Positions 1 to 7,241 of a stretch of DNA of 20,101 nt are shown here, one piece after another; the stretch's first letter is position 1, and the number at the start of each line of letters is the position of its first letter. A model generated the notes under the pieces. That model did no database searches and was not told the origin of the DNA. It was given only the letters and a program-made list of their open reading frames with translations. Source of the DNA: a virus; the IMG/VR virus record IMGVR_UViG_3300017720_000097, positions 1 to 20,101 of that record. The stretch is one strand, 5' to 3'. Both the position numbers and the translations under genes were made by a program.

Positions 1-576
1 ACAACCTATTCAGCAGATGGAAACTATGGTATGACTTTAAGTGGAACTTCGTTCCGTTTAGAAAATGATAGACGTAGAAACTCAACATCTACAGACATCT
101 ACACAGGTAACACACACGACTATACATTCTACGATGCTTCTGTAGGTATTAGATGGTATGCTGCCGGTGCAGAAGATATGAGATTAGCTAATGGTGGTAC
201 TTTACACGTTGATGGTGATGTTGTTGCTTATTCAACAACAATATCTGATGAAAGATTAAAAGATAATGTAACCACAATTGAAAATCCATTAGATAAAATC
301 AAAGCACTTAGAGGTGTTGAGTATGATTGGAATGCAGGTAGTAGAAAAGGTAAGCGTGATTTAGGATTAATCGCACAAGAAGTAGAAAAGGTTATACCTA
401 ATATTGTGCATGAGCATGAACAACCACTCTTAAACGATGATGAAGATGATAAAACATTATATAAAACTGTAGATTATGAAAAAATGGTAGCAGTATTAAT
501 TGAAGGTATGAAAGAACAACAATCTCAGATTGATGAATTGAAATCAGAAATTAATCAACTTAAAGGGAAAATGTAA
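1..576 (+). CDS. Tail fibre/spike protein C-terminal part with S74 self-cleaving chaperone domain (5' end outside window)
   Basis: The frame is open from base 1, so this is the last 191 residues of a longer receptor-binding fibre or spike; the ATG at 31 is internal. The first ~75 residues look like fibre shaft or knob sequence. From about residue 80 the segment SDERLKDNV matches the start of the Peptidase_S74 intramolecular chaperone family. The Ser (codon 244-246) and Lys (codon 259-261) correspond to the known catalytic dyad that cleaves just before the Ser once the trimer has folded. GLIAQEVEKVIP and VDYEKMVAVLIEGMKEQ are further family hallmarks, and the last ~20 residues (EQQSQIDELKSEINQLKGKM) form a coiled coil. 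The stop overlaps the next ATG by one base (TAATG), suggesting translational coupling. Domain recognition is confident; whether this is a side fibre or a central spike cannot be seen. Confidence 0.88.
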   Translation, partial: TTYSADGNYGMTLSGTSFRLENDRRRNSTSTDIYTGNTHDYTFYDASVGIRWYAAGAEDMRLANGGTLHVDGDVVAYSTTISDERLKDNVTTIENPLDKIKALRGVEYDWNAGSRKGKRDLGLIAQEVEKVIPNIVHEHEQPLLNDDEDDKTLYKTVDYEKMVAVLIEGMKEQQSQIDELKSEINQLKGKM

Positions 577-1046
577 TGGCAGTTCCATCATCAGGTATGT
601 TATCTTTGTTCTCAATACGAAGAGAACTCGGTATTAATAATTATAATGGGTATGCCACTTACAGTAATGTAGGTTTATATTCATGTAGTATAGGAATGTA
701 TGGTACAATCAATACGGCAAATTCAACTTCAGATAGACCAGATGGAAATGCTCCTCATCAAATGAGTGAGTTTTACTCATACGACCACGATAAAGTTTCC
801 GTTACAGCGTTTACAGCAAATGGTAGTCCGAACAATAGCCAGGTATGTGGAAATTCACCCGATACAACCTTCTATCACGATGGTAGTGGAACATTACCAA
901 CAACTGGTGATACAGTATATACAAACTCAGCTGGTACTACTCTAGCTGGAGCAGGATTCTTAGCAACAAGTACAACCGGTGGTATTCAACTTAATGATGA
1001 TAGCGCAGTATCCAATACATATACTTGTGAAGAAAAGAAAAAATAA
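576..1046 (+). CDS. Small Gly/Ser/Thr-rich protein downstream of the fibre, possible fibre-tip or structural protein
   Basis: 156 residues with no signal peptide or membrane segment. The N-terminal half has a phage-structural look, with MSEFYSYDH at residues ~63-71. The C-terminal half (from ~88) is a Cys-bounded module, VCGNSPDTTFYHDGSG ... GDTVYTNSAGTTLAGAGFL ... YTC. It resembles short adhesin-like modules I have seen in fibre-associated proteins of Bacteroidota phages; this is pattern memory, not a search. The start codon overlaps the fibre stop by one base, so it is probably co-translated with the fibre and works with it, for example as an adhesin or distal cap. It ends in a charged EEKKK tail. 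No catalytic motif is visible. Function is inferred only from position and composition. Confidence 0.7.
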   Translation: MAVPSSGMLSLFSIRRELGINNYNGYATYSNVGLYSCSIGMYGTINTANSTSDRPDGNAPHQMSEFYSYDHDKVSVTAFTANGSPNNSQVCGNSPDTTFYHDGSGTLPTTGDTVYTNSAGTTLAGAGFLATSTTGGIQLNDDSAVSNTYTCEEKKK

Positions 1047-1141
1047 CATAACTATCTGAAAACCAATGGGTTATGATAGTGATAGTGAAAAGCTCTGAGT
1101 ATCAATGAGTTACAAAACAAAGTGATTCTTAAAGATTCTCA

Positions 1142-1149
1142 TATTTATA
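1142..1149 (+). promoter_or_regulatory. Candidate phage late promoter, TATTTATA motif 1
   Basis: TATTTATA lies 22 bases before the ATG at 1172, at the end of a 125-base gap. The 17 bases 1135-1151 are identical to 3685-3701 at motif 2. No -35 box is visible, as in T4 late promoters. The rest of the gap (1047-1134) holds only a weak inverted repeat, ACTATC (1051-1056) with GATAGT (1075-1080), without a T-tract. Confidence 0.55.
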
Positions 1150-1171
1150 TAAAAGAATTAGGAGATAGTAA

Positions 1172-2332
1172 ATGGCAGTAAACATTCCAATATGGCCGGG
1201 TTCATCATCTTTCTCAGAAGGTAGTACACCTTTTGGATACTATGATACCGATTTAGAATTCACATCATCAGCTGATAAAACAGCCGGTTGGTGCGCAAAA
1301 CGTTTGGGTTATCCTATAGTTGATATAGAACTACAGGACATAAACTTCTATGCTTGTTTTGAAGAAGCTGTAACAGAATACTCATCTCAAGTAAATCAAT
1401 TTAATATTAGAGAAAATTTACTTTCAATAAAAGGCCAAGCAACTGGTTCTAATTTATCTCAAAAACAAATGAATGCTAATTTAGGTGGATTAGTAACTTT
1501 AGCAAAAGATTATGGTTCTGAAGTAGGTAGTGGTGGTAGTGTAACATATTATACTGGTTCATTCGCAGCTAAAAAAGGACAACAAATATATGATTTACAA
1601 GACGTATCCAATTCAGGAGCATCTTTAGAAAGTGGAACTGCTGGTGTTGATAAATTCGAAATAAAAAAGATGATGCATAACGCACCACCTGCTATGGTTA
1701 GATACTTTGACCCATTCGTAGGAACTGGTTTAGGTTCACAACAAATGATGGATACATTTGGATGGGGTAATTATTCGCCAGGTGTTTCATTTATGATGCA
1801 ACCACTTTATGATGATTTATTAAGAGTTCAAGCGATTGAATTTAATGATAAGGTTCGTAAATCTCAATATGGGTTTGATATTCAAAACAATAGAATTAGA
1901 ATATTTCCAAAACCAGAACGAGATTATACAGTGCACTTTCACTATGTTTTAGAATCAGAAAGAAATAACCCAATAGTAGCTAATTCAGTAGTATCTGATT
2001 ATTCAAATGCTAAATATGATAGAATTGAATATACACATATAAACCACGTAGGTAGAAGGTGGGTTGAAAAATATACATTAGCATTGGCTAAAGAAATGTT
2101 AGGTGCAGTAAGAGCTAAGTTTAGTTCAGTACCAATTCCTAACTCAGAAATAACATTAGATGGGGCTGATTTAAGAAGTGAAGCAGCATCAGAAAAGGAA
2201 ATCCTAATTTCAGAATTAAGAGAAAACTTAGAAGCTACTTCTAGAAAAGCATTACTTCAAGCACAACAAGAAGAATCAGAAGCGATGGAAGCTACTTTAA
2301 GTAGAGTACCTCGTGCAATTTATATAGGGTAA
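1172..2332 (+). CDS. 13: Neck protein, T4 gp13-like
   Basis: 386 residues, somewhat longer than T4 gp13 (309). Residues ~40-72 (WCAKRLGYPIVDIELQDINFYACFEEAVTEYS, quoted here only as a region, key residues RLGYP, VDIEL, EEAVTEY) carry the pattern typical of gp13 neck proteins: a strand with P-x-V/I-D-I/V-E-L followed by an amphipathic helix. In T4 this protein helps close the filled head and forms the platform to which the tail binds. The C-terminal ~60 residues are helical and acidic (SEKEILISELRENLEATSRKALLQ). The order gp13, gp14, gp15, sheath, tube supports the call. The start is preceded by AGGAGATAGTAA, a good ribosome-binding site. Three bases separate its stop from the next ATG. The family was recognised from motifs and gene order, not from an alignment. 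Confidence 0.72.
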   Translation: MAVNIPIWPGSSSFSEGSTPFGYYDTDLEFTSSADKTAGWCAKRLGYPIVDIELQDINFYACFEEAVTEYSSQVNQFNIRENLLSIKGQATGSNLSQKQMNANLGGLVTLAKDYGSEVGSGGSVTYYTGSFAAKKGQQIYDLQDVSNSGASLESGTAGVDKFEIKKMMHNAPPAMVRYFDPFVGTGLGSQQMMDTFGWGNYSPGVSFMMQPLYDDLLRVQAIEFNDKVRKSQYGFDIQNNRIRIFPKPERDYTVHFHYVLESERNNPIVANSVVSDYSNAKYDRIEYTHINHVGRRWVEKYTLALAKEMLGAVRAKFSSVPIPNSEITLDGADLRSEAASEKEILISELRENLEATSRKALLQAQQEESEAMEATLSRVPRAIYIG

Positions 2333-2335
2333 CAA

Positions 2336-2863
2336 ATGGCATTATTCGGTGGACAAAGAGATATGGCTTTGTTTAGTAAAATAAACAAAGAGTTGATAAC
2401 GGATATCATAGATACCGAAGTGTATTACTATAAGGTCATTGTAGAAGATACAAAACAAAACTTATATGGTGAAGGTAAAAACAAAGTTTATTATAATCCT
2501 GTAAAAATACCAACATTAGTTGATAGAACAAACGCAGAAGCTGTATTTGATGAGTTTGGTACATCTTATACTAGAAACGTAAACTTCTACTTCCTAAGAG
2601 ATACATTAGTAGATAAAAATATATTTCCTGAATTAGGTGATGTGATTGAATGGAACGATGAACAACACATTGTAGATGTAACATTCCAAAACCAATTTTT
2701 CGCAGGTAAAAACCCAACTACTTGGGATGGTGGTGATGAGCATGGATATAGTGTATCTATTATATGTGAAACGCATGTGGCTAAGAGAAGTCAACTAAAA
2801 TTAAAAGATGATTTTAGAGTAGGTGTTAATAAAGATAATAATGATTTACCAGTAGGAATCTAA
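2336..2863 (+). CDS. 14: Neck / head-tail connector protein, probably T4 gp14-like
   Basis: 175 residues, shorter than T4 gp14 (256). ITDIIDTEVYYYKV at ~17-30 resembles the opening of gp14-type neck proteins, which bind the head after packaging and form the attachment surface for the tail. The rest looks beta-rich, with GDVIEWNDEQHIVDV at ~101-115. The assignment rests mainly on its place between gp13-like and gp15-like genes. The start is uncertain: a second in-frame ATG at 2363 (residue 10) also begins MALF and has AAAGAG before it, whereas the ATG at 2336 has AGGG eight bases upstream. The next gene begins one base after its stop. Confidence 0.58.
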   Translation: MALFGGQRDMALFSKINKELITDIIDTEVYYYKVIVEDTKQNLYGEGKNKVYYNPVKIPTLVDRTNAEAVFDEFGTSYTRNVNFYFLRDTLVDKNIFPELGDVIEWNDEQHIVDVTFQNQFFAGKNPTTWDGGDEHGYSVSIICETHVAKRSQLKLKDDFRVGVNKDNNDLPVGI

Positions 2864-2864
2864 T

Positions 2865-3671
2865 ATGGCTCAAAGATATAGAATACAGAGAGATGATAAG
2901 ATTGATTTGAAAAGAACCCAAAGTTCTTTTTCAGATGACCCTAAATTGAATAAATCTAAACAAGTATCTCGTAGAAAAGATAATGTTAAAAACGTAAACG
3001 TAGGTATTTACGATATTGATTTAGCATTTAAAAGCTTTTTGGAAAAGGATGTTAAACCACTTATTGAAGAAAATGGTAAATTTATTCCTGTTCCTGTAAT
3101 GTATGCATCTCCTGAAAATTGGGCATCTGCTCAAAGAGAAGGATTCCTAAGAGATAATAATGGTAAGGTACAAACACCATTGATTTCGTTTAAAAGAAAT
3201 TCATTAGATATCAATACAGAGTATTCTAAATTGAAAGTAATGACTGATGAAGATACATCACAATCATTTGTTAAAAAATATTCAAAAGAAAATAGATATG
3301 ACCAATTTTCTCTTTTACAAGACCAAAAACCTGTTATAGAGAAATATATAGTAGATAGGCCAGATTACGTTAATATAGCATATGATGTAATTGTATGGTG
3401 TGATTTTATGGAAGATTTGAATAAGGTTGTAGAACAAATCATATACTTTCAGGGTGGTGCATTCGGTGAAAGATACAAATTCCAAATTAAAGGAGAATCT
3501 TATTCGTTTGATACAACCAATGGAGTGGGTGAAGAAAGAATCGTTAGAAGTAATGTAACACTAACTGCTAAGGCGTATTTAGTACCAGAAGATAGAGGTA
3601 AAAATACAATAAATACTCAAAAAGCATTTGGTGCATCGAAGATAGTTTGGAAAACAACTCCTAAAATTTAA
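2865..3671 (+). CDS. 15: Tail sheath stabilizer/completion protein, T4 gp15-like
   Basis: 268 residues, very close to T4 gp15 (272). gp15 forms the hexameric ring that caps the head-proximal end of sheath and tube and joins the tail to the neck. Recognisable segments are IYDIDLAFKSFLEKDVKPLI (~48-67), PVMYASPENWASAQREGFLR (~77-96) and VQTPLISFKR (~102-111), a pattern I associate with gp15 of T4-like marine phages. The first ~40 residues are Lys/Arg-rich and polar. It is the third gene of a tightly packed unit starting at the 1142 motif. A candidate promoter follows 20 bases after its stop. Confidence 0.7.
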   Translation: MAQRYRIQRDDKIDLKRTQSSFSDDPKLNKSKQVSRRKDNVKNVNVGIYDIDLAFKSFLEKDVKPLIEENGKFIPVPVMYASPENWASAQREGFLRDNNGKVQTPLISFKRNSLDINTEYSKLKVMTDEDTSQSFVKKYSKENRYDQFSLLQDQKPVIEKYIVDRPDYVNIAYDVIVWCDFMEDLNKVVEQIIYFQGGAFGERYKFQIKGESYSFDTTNGVGEERIVRSNVTLTAKAYLVPEDRGKNTINTQKAFGASKIVWKTTPKI

Positions 3672-3691
3672 TCTTTAGAAAAAAATTCTCA

Positions 3692-3699
3692 TATTTATA
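3692..3699 (+). promoter_or_regulatory. Candidate phage late promoter, TATTTATA motif 2
   Basis: TATTTATA lies 42 bases before the ATG at 3742. Together with its upstream ATTCTCA it forms a 17-base exact copy (3685-3701) of the sequence around motif 1. No -35 element is seen. Confidence 0.55.
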
Positions 3700-3741
3700 T
3701 ACACATAAAGTATAACAAACAAATTAAAAAACATTAAAGTT

Positions 3742-4041
3742 ATGGCAGAAGTAAAAGAAATTACGGAAAAACAAGTTATCAATATCGATGAAAAAGATAT
3801 TGAAAGAGTTAACAAATTCAGAAGCGATTTTGCTGAGGTTACAGCAAGAATAGGTGAGGTAGAGGTAGAAAGATTGAATGCACAAATGATATTGAAAAAT
3901 ATTGAAGATGCTAAAGATAATCTATCTGAACAGTTTAAGTCTATGAGAAATGAAGAAGTTGCTATTACCAATGAATTCAAAGAGAAATATGGTAATGGTG
4001 AGTTCGATATTGAAAATGGAACTTTCACTCCTATCGCATAA
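3742..4041 (+). CDS. Small coiled-coil phage protein, function unknown
   Basis: 99 residues, acidic and almost entirely helical by eye, with heptad-like spacing from ~18 to ~78. It ends in a conserved-looking tail, EKYGNGEFDIENGTFTPIA. Small proteins with a long helix and a KYG-x-G-x-D/I-x-x-G-x-F/I-P tail are common near tail genes of T4-like phages, from memory of the pattern, but I know of no assigned function. It lies between gp15-like and sheath genes and has its own candidate promoter, so it may be made in an amount different from its neighbours. It could be a chaperone or a minor tail component; neither is shown. The leader before the ATG has no Shine-Dalgarno sequence, only A-rich sequence. 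Confidence 0.78.
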   Translation: MAEVKEITEKQVINIDEKDIERVNKFRSDFAEVTARIGEVEVERLNAQMILKNIEDAKDNLSEQFKSMRNEEVAITNEFKEKYGNGEFDIENGTFTPIA

Positions 4042-4067
4042 ATATAATCGTTTTGAGTTTTTTGATG

Positions 4068-4075
4068 TATTTATA
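4068..4075 (+). promoter_or_regulatory. Candidate phage late promoter, TATTTATA motif 3 (tail sheath)
   Basis: TATTTATA, here preceded by G rather than A, lies 39 bases before the sheath ATG. The leader contains a strong AATAGGAGAATCAA ribosome-binding site, consistent with very high expression of the sheath. Confidence 0.52.
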
Positions 4076-4114
4076 GATATAATAAAAACCAAAAGAAATT
4101 AATAGGAGAATCAA

Positions 4115-6514
4115 ATGGCAGAAAGAATAGTAAGTCCTGGAGTTTTTACGAGAGAAAAGGACTTGTCATTTCTACCTCAAGGGATTGGCGAAATTGGAGC
4201 AGCATTAATAGGTTCAGCAGTTAAAGGACCAGCATTCGTTCCAACAACAGTATCATCTTTTCAAGAGTTTCAACAAGTATTCGGTGGATTGACAGAAGAT
4301 TCATATCTACCATATACTGCACAAGCTTATTTAGAAGATGCTGGTACTGCAACAATCGTTAGAGTATTAGGAAAAGACGGGTACAAATTAGAAAACCCAG
4401 TAGCATTGACAGTATCATCATCACATGGTGCAAAAGTAGTAGGTGTACTACACCCAACACATGATATCGTATCCGATACAGATGTGTTCATTAAATCAAC
4501 AATTACAGACCACTTAGCAAGTACAGATGTTTCAGCATCAATATTTTCACTAAAGTTATCAGGTTCTGAAGCAGCTGAACATTTTTATTCAGCATCTTTA
4601 AACCCGACTAGTGATAATTATTATACTAAATCATTTGGATTTTCAGCAAGAGGTGCAGAAGATGCATATGTTTATTCAAACTTTAAAACATTCCAATCAG
4701 CATCATTCGCTAAAGCCGGTGAGATTCCTGTAGTAACTATCGCTACAAGTTCAGATATTGATTATGGTAAAGCTTATACTGAAGCATCTACACCATTTAT
4801 TACATCACAAAAAGTTGGTGGTAATACTACTAACTTATTTAAGTTCCATACATTATCACATGGTACGGCAACTAACTACGAATTTAAAATTGGTATCCAA
4901 GATATTAAGCCAGCCGGTTCAGTTCCTGGTTCTGAATATGGTTCATTTACTGTAGTAGTAAGAAGAGTTGACCAAGATAAGATTGCTGGTTCACCATTTG
5001 TAGGTGTAGTTGATTCTGATATCAGACCTAATTTAGTTGAAACCTTTCAAGGTGTTAACTTAGACCCTGATTCACCAAACTACATTGTTAGAGTAATTGG
5101 TGATAAGTATATTACTGTAGATGATGATGGTAAATTATCAACTAATGGTGATTACGCTAACAATTCAGAAAATATTAGAGTTGAAGCAAGTGCAGCAGTA
5201 ATGAACAAAGCAATTGATGAAAGTTTAGTACCTTTCGGATTCGGAGCAATACAAAACCCATTCGGTTCAGCATTCGCATTACCTAATCCATCTTATGTAG
5301 CAGCACAAAAAATTAATGATTCATATAATCCTAAAAGATTTTGGGGATATGATTTTGATTTCGCTGGAACAGATAACAGAAACTTCTTAGCACCAACACC
5401 AAAGGTTGGAGCTAGTGTAGGTACGGCATTCTATTTAGGTGATTACAATCAAGACGCTGGGGCTAACTTCCCATCATCAGCATCACCTAATACATCAGCA
5501 ATTTCATTAAATGATAACGCAACTTCTATTAACTCTAGAAAGTTCTTAGTACCTTTCCAAGGTGGTTTTGATGGATTCAAACCAAATAGAGTTGTTTCTT
5601 TAGGAAACGATATCATAGCAGGAAATTCGCAAGGATATGATTTATCTTCAAACACAGCAGCAGGTACATTAGCATACAGAAAAGCAATAAACGCTGTATC
5701 TAATCCTGATGAATTTGATATCAATATGTTAGTATTACCAGGTGTTATCCACAGATTACACTCTTCAGTAACTACTTTCGCTAAAGATATGTGTGAAGAT
5801 AGACAAGATACATTCTTTGTAATGGATGCATCTGCATGGAGTGATTCAATTTCAACGGCTGTTAACGCAGTTCAAGCATTTGATTCAAACTATGTAGCAT
5901 CTTACTATCCTTGGGTTAAGATACTTAATACAGATAAGAACAAACCAGTATGGGTTCCGCCATCGGTTGTACTTCCAGGCGTTATAGCATTTAACGACCA
6001 GGTTGCCGCTGAATGGTTCGCACCAGCTGGATTGAACAGAGGTGGATTAACTTCAGTAATTGAAGCTAAGACAAGATTAACGAGAGTTGAGAGAGATGCA
6101 CTTTACGAAGGTAGAATGAATCCAATCGCTACGTTCCCTGGTCAAGGTGTTACTGTATTTGGACAGAAAACATTACAAGCTAAACCATCGGCATTGGATA
6201 GAATCAATGTAAGAAGATTGTTAATCGCAGTGAAGAAATTCATCGCATCATCTACTCGTTACTTAGTGTTCGAAAACAACACAGCAGCTACGAGAAATAG
6301 ATTCTTATCAATCGTTAATCCTTATTTAGAATCAATCCAACAAAGACAAGGTTTATACGCATTTAAAGTGAAGATGGATGAAACCAACAACACTCCAGAT
6401 GTAATTGATAGAAACATTATGGTAGGTGAGATATTCTTACAACCAGCAAAAACAGCAGAGTTTATAGTACTTGATTTCAATGTATTACCAACTGGAGCAG
6501 CATTTCCAGAATAG
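4115..6514 (+). CDS. 18: Contractile tail sheath protein, T4 gp18-like
   Basis: 799 residues, longer than T4 gp18 (659). The N-terminus SPGVFTREKDLSF (~6-18) and QEFQQVFGG (~51-59) are typical of sheath proteins. The conserved C-terminal domain (~690-799) has RRLLIAVKKFIASSTRYLVF, NPYLESIQQRQGLYAFKVKMD and a closing segment of the VGEIFLQPAKTAEFIVLDFN type, which forms the inner sheath layer that inserts strands into neighbouring subunits. Extra length lies in the middle (~100-480), where surface-exposed domains of sheath proteins vary. Many copies polymerise around the tube and contract to drive it into the host envelope. It has its own candidate promoter, a strong ribosome-binding site and a terminator after it, so it is effectively a monocistronic high-expression gene. 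Followed by the tube gene as in T4. Confidence 0.95.
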   Translation: MAERIVSPGVFTREKDLSFLPQGIGEIGAALIGSAVKGPAFVPTTVSSFQEFQQVFGGLTEDSYLPYTAQAYLEDAGTATIVRVLGKDGYKLENPVALTVSSSHGAKVVGVLHPTHDIVSDTDVFIKSTITDHLASTDVSASIFSLKLSGSEAAEHFYSASLNPTSDNYYTKSFGFSARGAEDAYVYSNFKTFQSASFAKAGEIPVVTIATSSDIDYGKAYTEASTPFITSQKVGGNTTNLFKFHTLSHGTATNYEFKIGIQDIKPAGSVPGSEYGSFTVVVRRVDQDKIAGSPFVGVVDSDIRPNLVETFQGVNLDPDSPNYIVRVIGDKYITVDDDGKLSTNGDYANNSENIRVEASAAVMNKAIDESLVPFGFGAIQNPFGSAFALPNPSYVAAQKINDSYNPKRFWGYDFDFAGTDNRNFLAPTPKVGASVGTAFYLGDYNQDAGANFPSSASPNTSAISLNDNATSINSRKFLVPFQGGFDGFKPNRVVSLGNDIIAGNSQGYDLSSNTAAGTLAYRKAINAVSNPDEFDINMLVLPGVIHRLHSSVTTFAKDMCEDRQDTFFVMDASAWSDSISTAVNAVQAFDSNYVASYYPWVKILNTDKNKPVWVPPSVVLPGVIAFNDQVAAEWFAPAGLNRGGLTSVIEAKTRLTRVERDALYEGRMNPIATFPGQGVTVFGQKTLQAKPSALDRINVRRLLIAVKKFIASSTRYLVFENNTAATRNRFLSIVNPYLESIQQRQGLYAFKVKMDETNNTPDVIDRNIMVGEIFLQPAKTAEFIVLDFNVLPTGAAFPE

Positions 6515-6525
6515 TATAAAATAAA

Positions 6526-6562
6526 TTAGTTCCCCTTTTTTAAGGGGGACTAACTATTTTTT
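6526..6562 (+). terminator. Rho-independent terminator after the tail sheath gene
   Basis: Bases 6526-6537 pair with 6542-6553 to form a 12-bp stem including one T-G wobble, with CCCC/GGGG at its core and a TTTT loop (6538-6541). TTTTTT follows at 6557-6562. It sits 12 bases after the sheath stop and just before motif 4. Confidence 0.88.
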
Positions 6563-6573
6563 GAAATAAACTA

Positions 6574-6581
6574 TATTTATA
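6574..6581 (+). promoter_or_regulatory. Candidate phage late promoter, TATTTATA motif 4 (tail tube)
   Basis: TATTTATA lies 27 bases before the tube ATG and directly after the sheath terminator, so the tube gene must be transcribed from here. Downstream sequence (AAAGAATTAG ... GGAGA) resembles that after motif 1. Confidence 0.58.
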
Positions 6582-6608
6582 TTAAAGAATTAGAAACGGA
6601 GAACATAA

Positions 6609-7097
6609 ATGGCACAATTATTAGACCCAACAGAAGTAATGTTTACATCATTCGAACCGAAGATGTCAAACAGATTCATTATGTACATAGAAGGAATTCC
6701 AGCGTACTTAGTGAAAGCCGCTAACAGACCAGAAATAGCAAATGGTAAGGTTACAATCGACCATATCAATGTTAGAAGATATGTAAAAGGAAGAAGTGAG
6801 TGGAGTAGTTTAACTATATCATTATACGACCCAGTAGTTCCATCAGCAGCGCAAGCAGCAATGGAGTGGGTAAGATTACACCACGAATCAGTAACAGGTA
6901 GAGATGGTTACTCCGACTTCTATAAAAAAGATATCACATTTAACAGTTTGGGTCCTGTTGGTGATAAAGTAGAAGAGTGGACGTTAAAAGGAGCTTTCAT
7001 CGAAACAGCAAAATTCTCAGACATGGATTATACTGGTGAAGATTTAGCAACTGTAGATTTAACACTTGCATACGATTACGCAATATTACAATATTAA
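6609..7097 (+). CDS. 19: Tail tube protein, T4 gp19-like
   Basis: 162 residues, essentially the same length as T4 gp19 (163). Typical features are SNRFIMYIEGIPAYLVKAANRP near the N-terminus (region ~20-41, key residues NRF, IEGIP, RP), WSSLTISLYDPV (~65-76), and the acidic C-terminal strands DLATVDLTLAYDYAIL. The protein stacks as hexameric rings to form the inner tube through which DNA passes. It follows the sheath gene, as in T4, and is bracketed by a candidate promoter upstream and the hairpin at 7142-7168 downstream. CGGAGAACATAA before the ATG is a clear ribosome-binding site. Confidence 0.93.
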   Translation: MAQLLDPTEVMFTSFEPKMSNRFIMYIEGIPAYLVKAANRPEIANGKVTIDHINVRRYVKGRSEWSSLTISLYDPVVPSAAQAAMEWVRLHHESVTGRDGYSDFYKKDITFNSLGPVGDKVEEWTLKGAFIETAKFSDMDYTGEDLATVDLTLAYDYAILQY

Positions 7098-7110
7098 TTT
7101 CAGATTGTTA

Positions 7111-7118
7111 TATTTATA
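7111..7118 (+). promoter_or_regulatory. Candidate phage late promoter, TATTTATA motif 5, directly before a terminator
   Basis: TATTTATA lies 14 bases after the tube stop and only 23 bases before the stem of a strong terminator. If active it would give a transcript of about 45 bases or, with readthrough, contribute to the next gene. See the finding on this promoter-terminator pair. Confidence 0.45.
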
Positions 7119-7141
7119 TATTAGAAATTAAATAATGAGAG

Positions 7142-7168
7142 ACCTCAACAGAAATGTTGAGGTTTTTT
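7142..7168 (+). terminator. Rho-independent terminator after the tail tube gene
   Basis: ACCTCAACA (7142-7150) pairs perfectly with TGTTGAGGT (7155-7163) around a GAAA tetraloop (7151-7154), and TTTTTT occupies 7163-7168. This is a textbook intrinsic terminator 45 bases after the tube stop. Confidence 0.92.
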
Positions 7169-7190
7169 CGTTTAATTAATATTATTTGTA

Positions 7191-7198
7191 TATTTATA
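7191..7198 (+). promoter_or_regulatory. Candidate phage late promoter, TATTTATA motif 6
   Basis: TATTTATA in the context TTTGTATATTTATATATGG lies 43 bases before the ATG at 7242, after the 7142-7168 terminator. TATATTTA (7189-7196) also matches the Bacteroidota TAnnTTTG box except for its last base, so this copy could be read by either polymerase form. Confidence 0.55.
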
Positions 7199-7241
7199 TA
7201 TGGTTAACCAATATTAAAAAAGTTTTAAAACGAGAAACGTT

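Noticed and set aside
31-576. Taking ATG 31 as the start of the first gene
   Set aside because: The frame is open to base 1 and S74 domains sit at the C-terminus of long fibre proteins, so the ATG is almost certainly internal.
1047-1090. Hairpin after the small fibre-associated gene as a terminator
   Set aside because: The possible stems (ACTATC with GATAGT, or CATAAC with GTTATG) are six bp, compete with each other and lack a T-tract.
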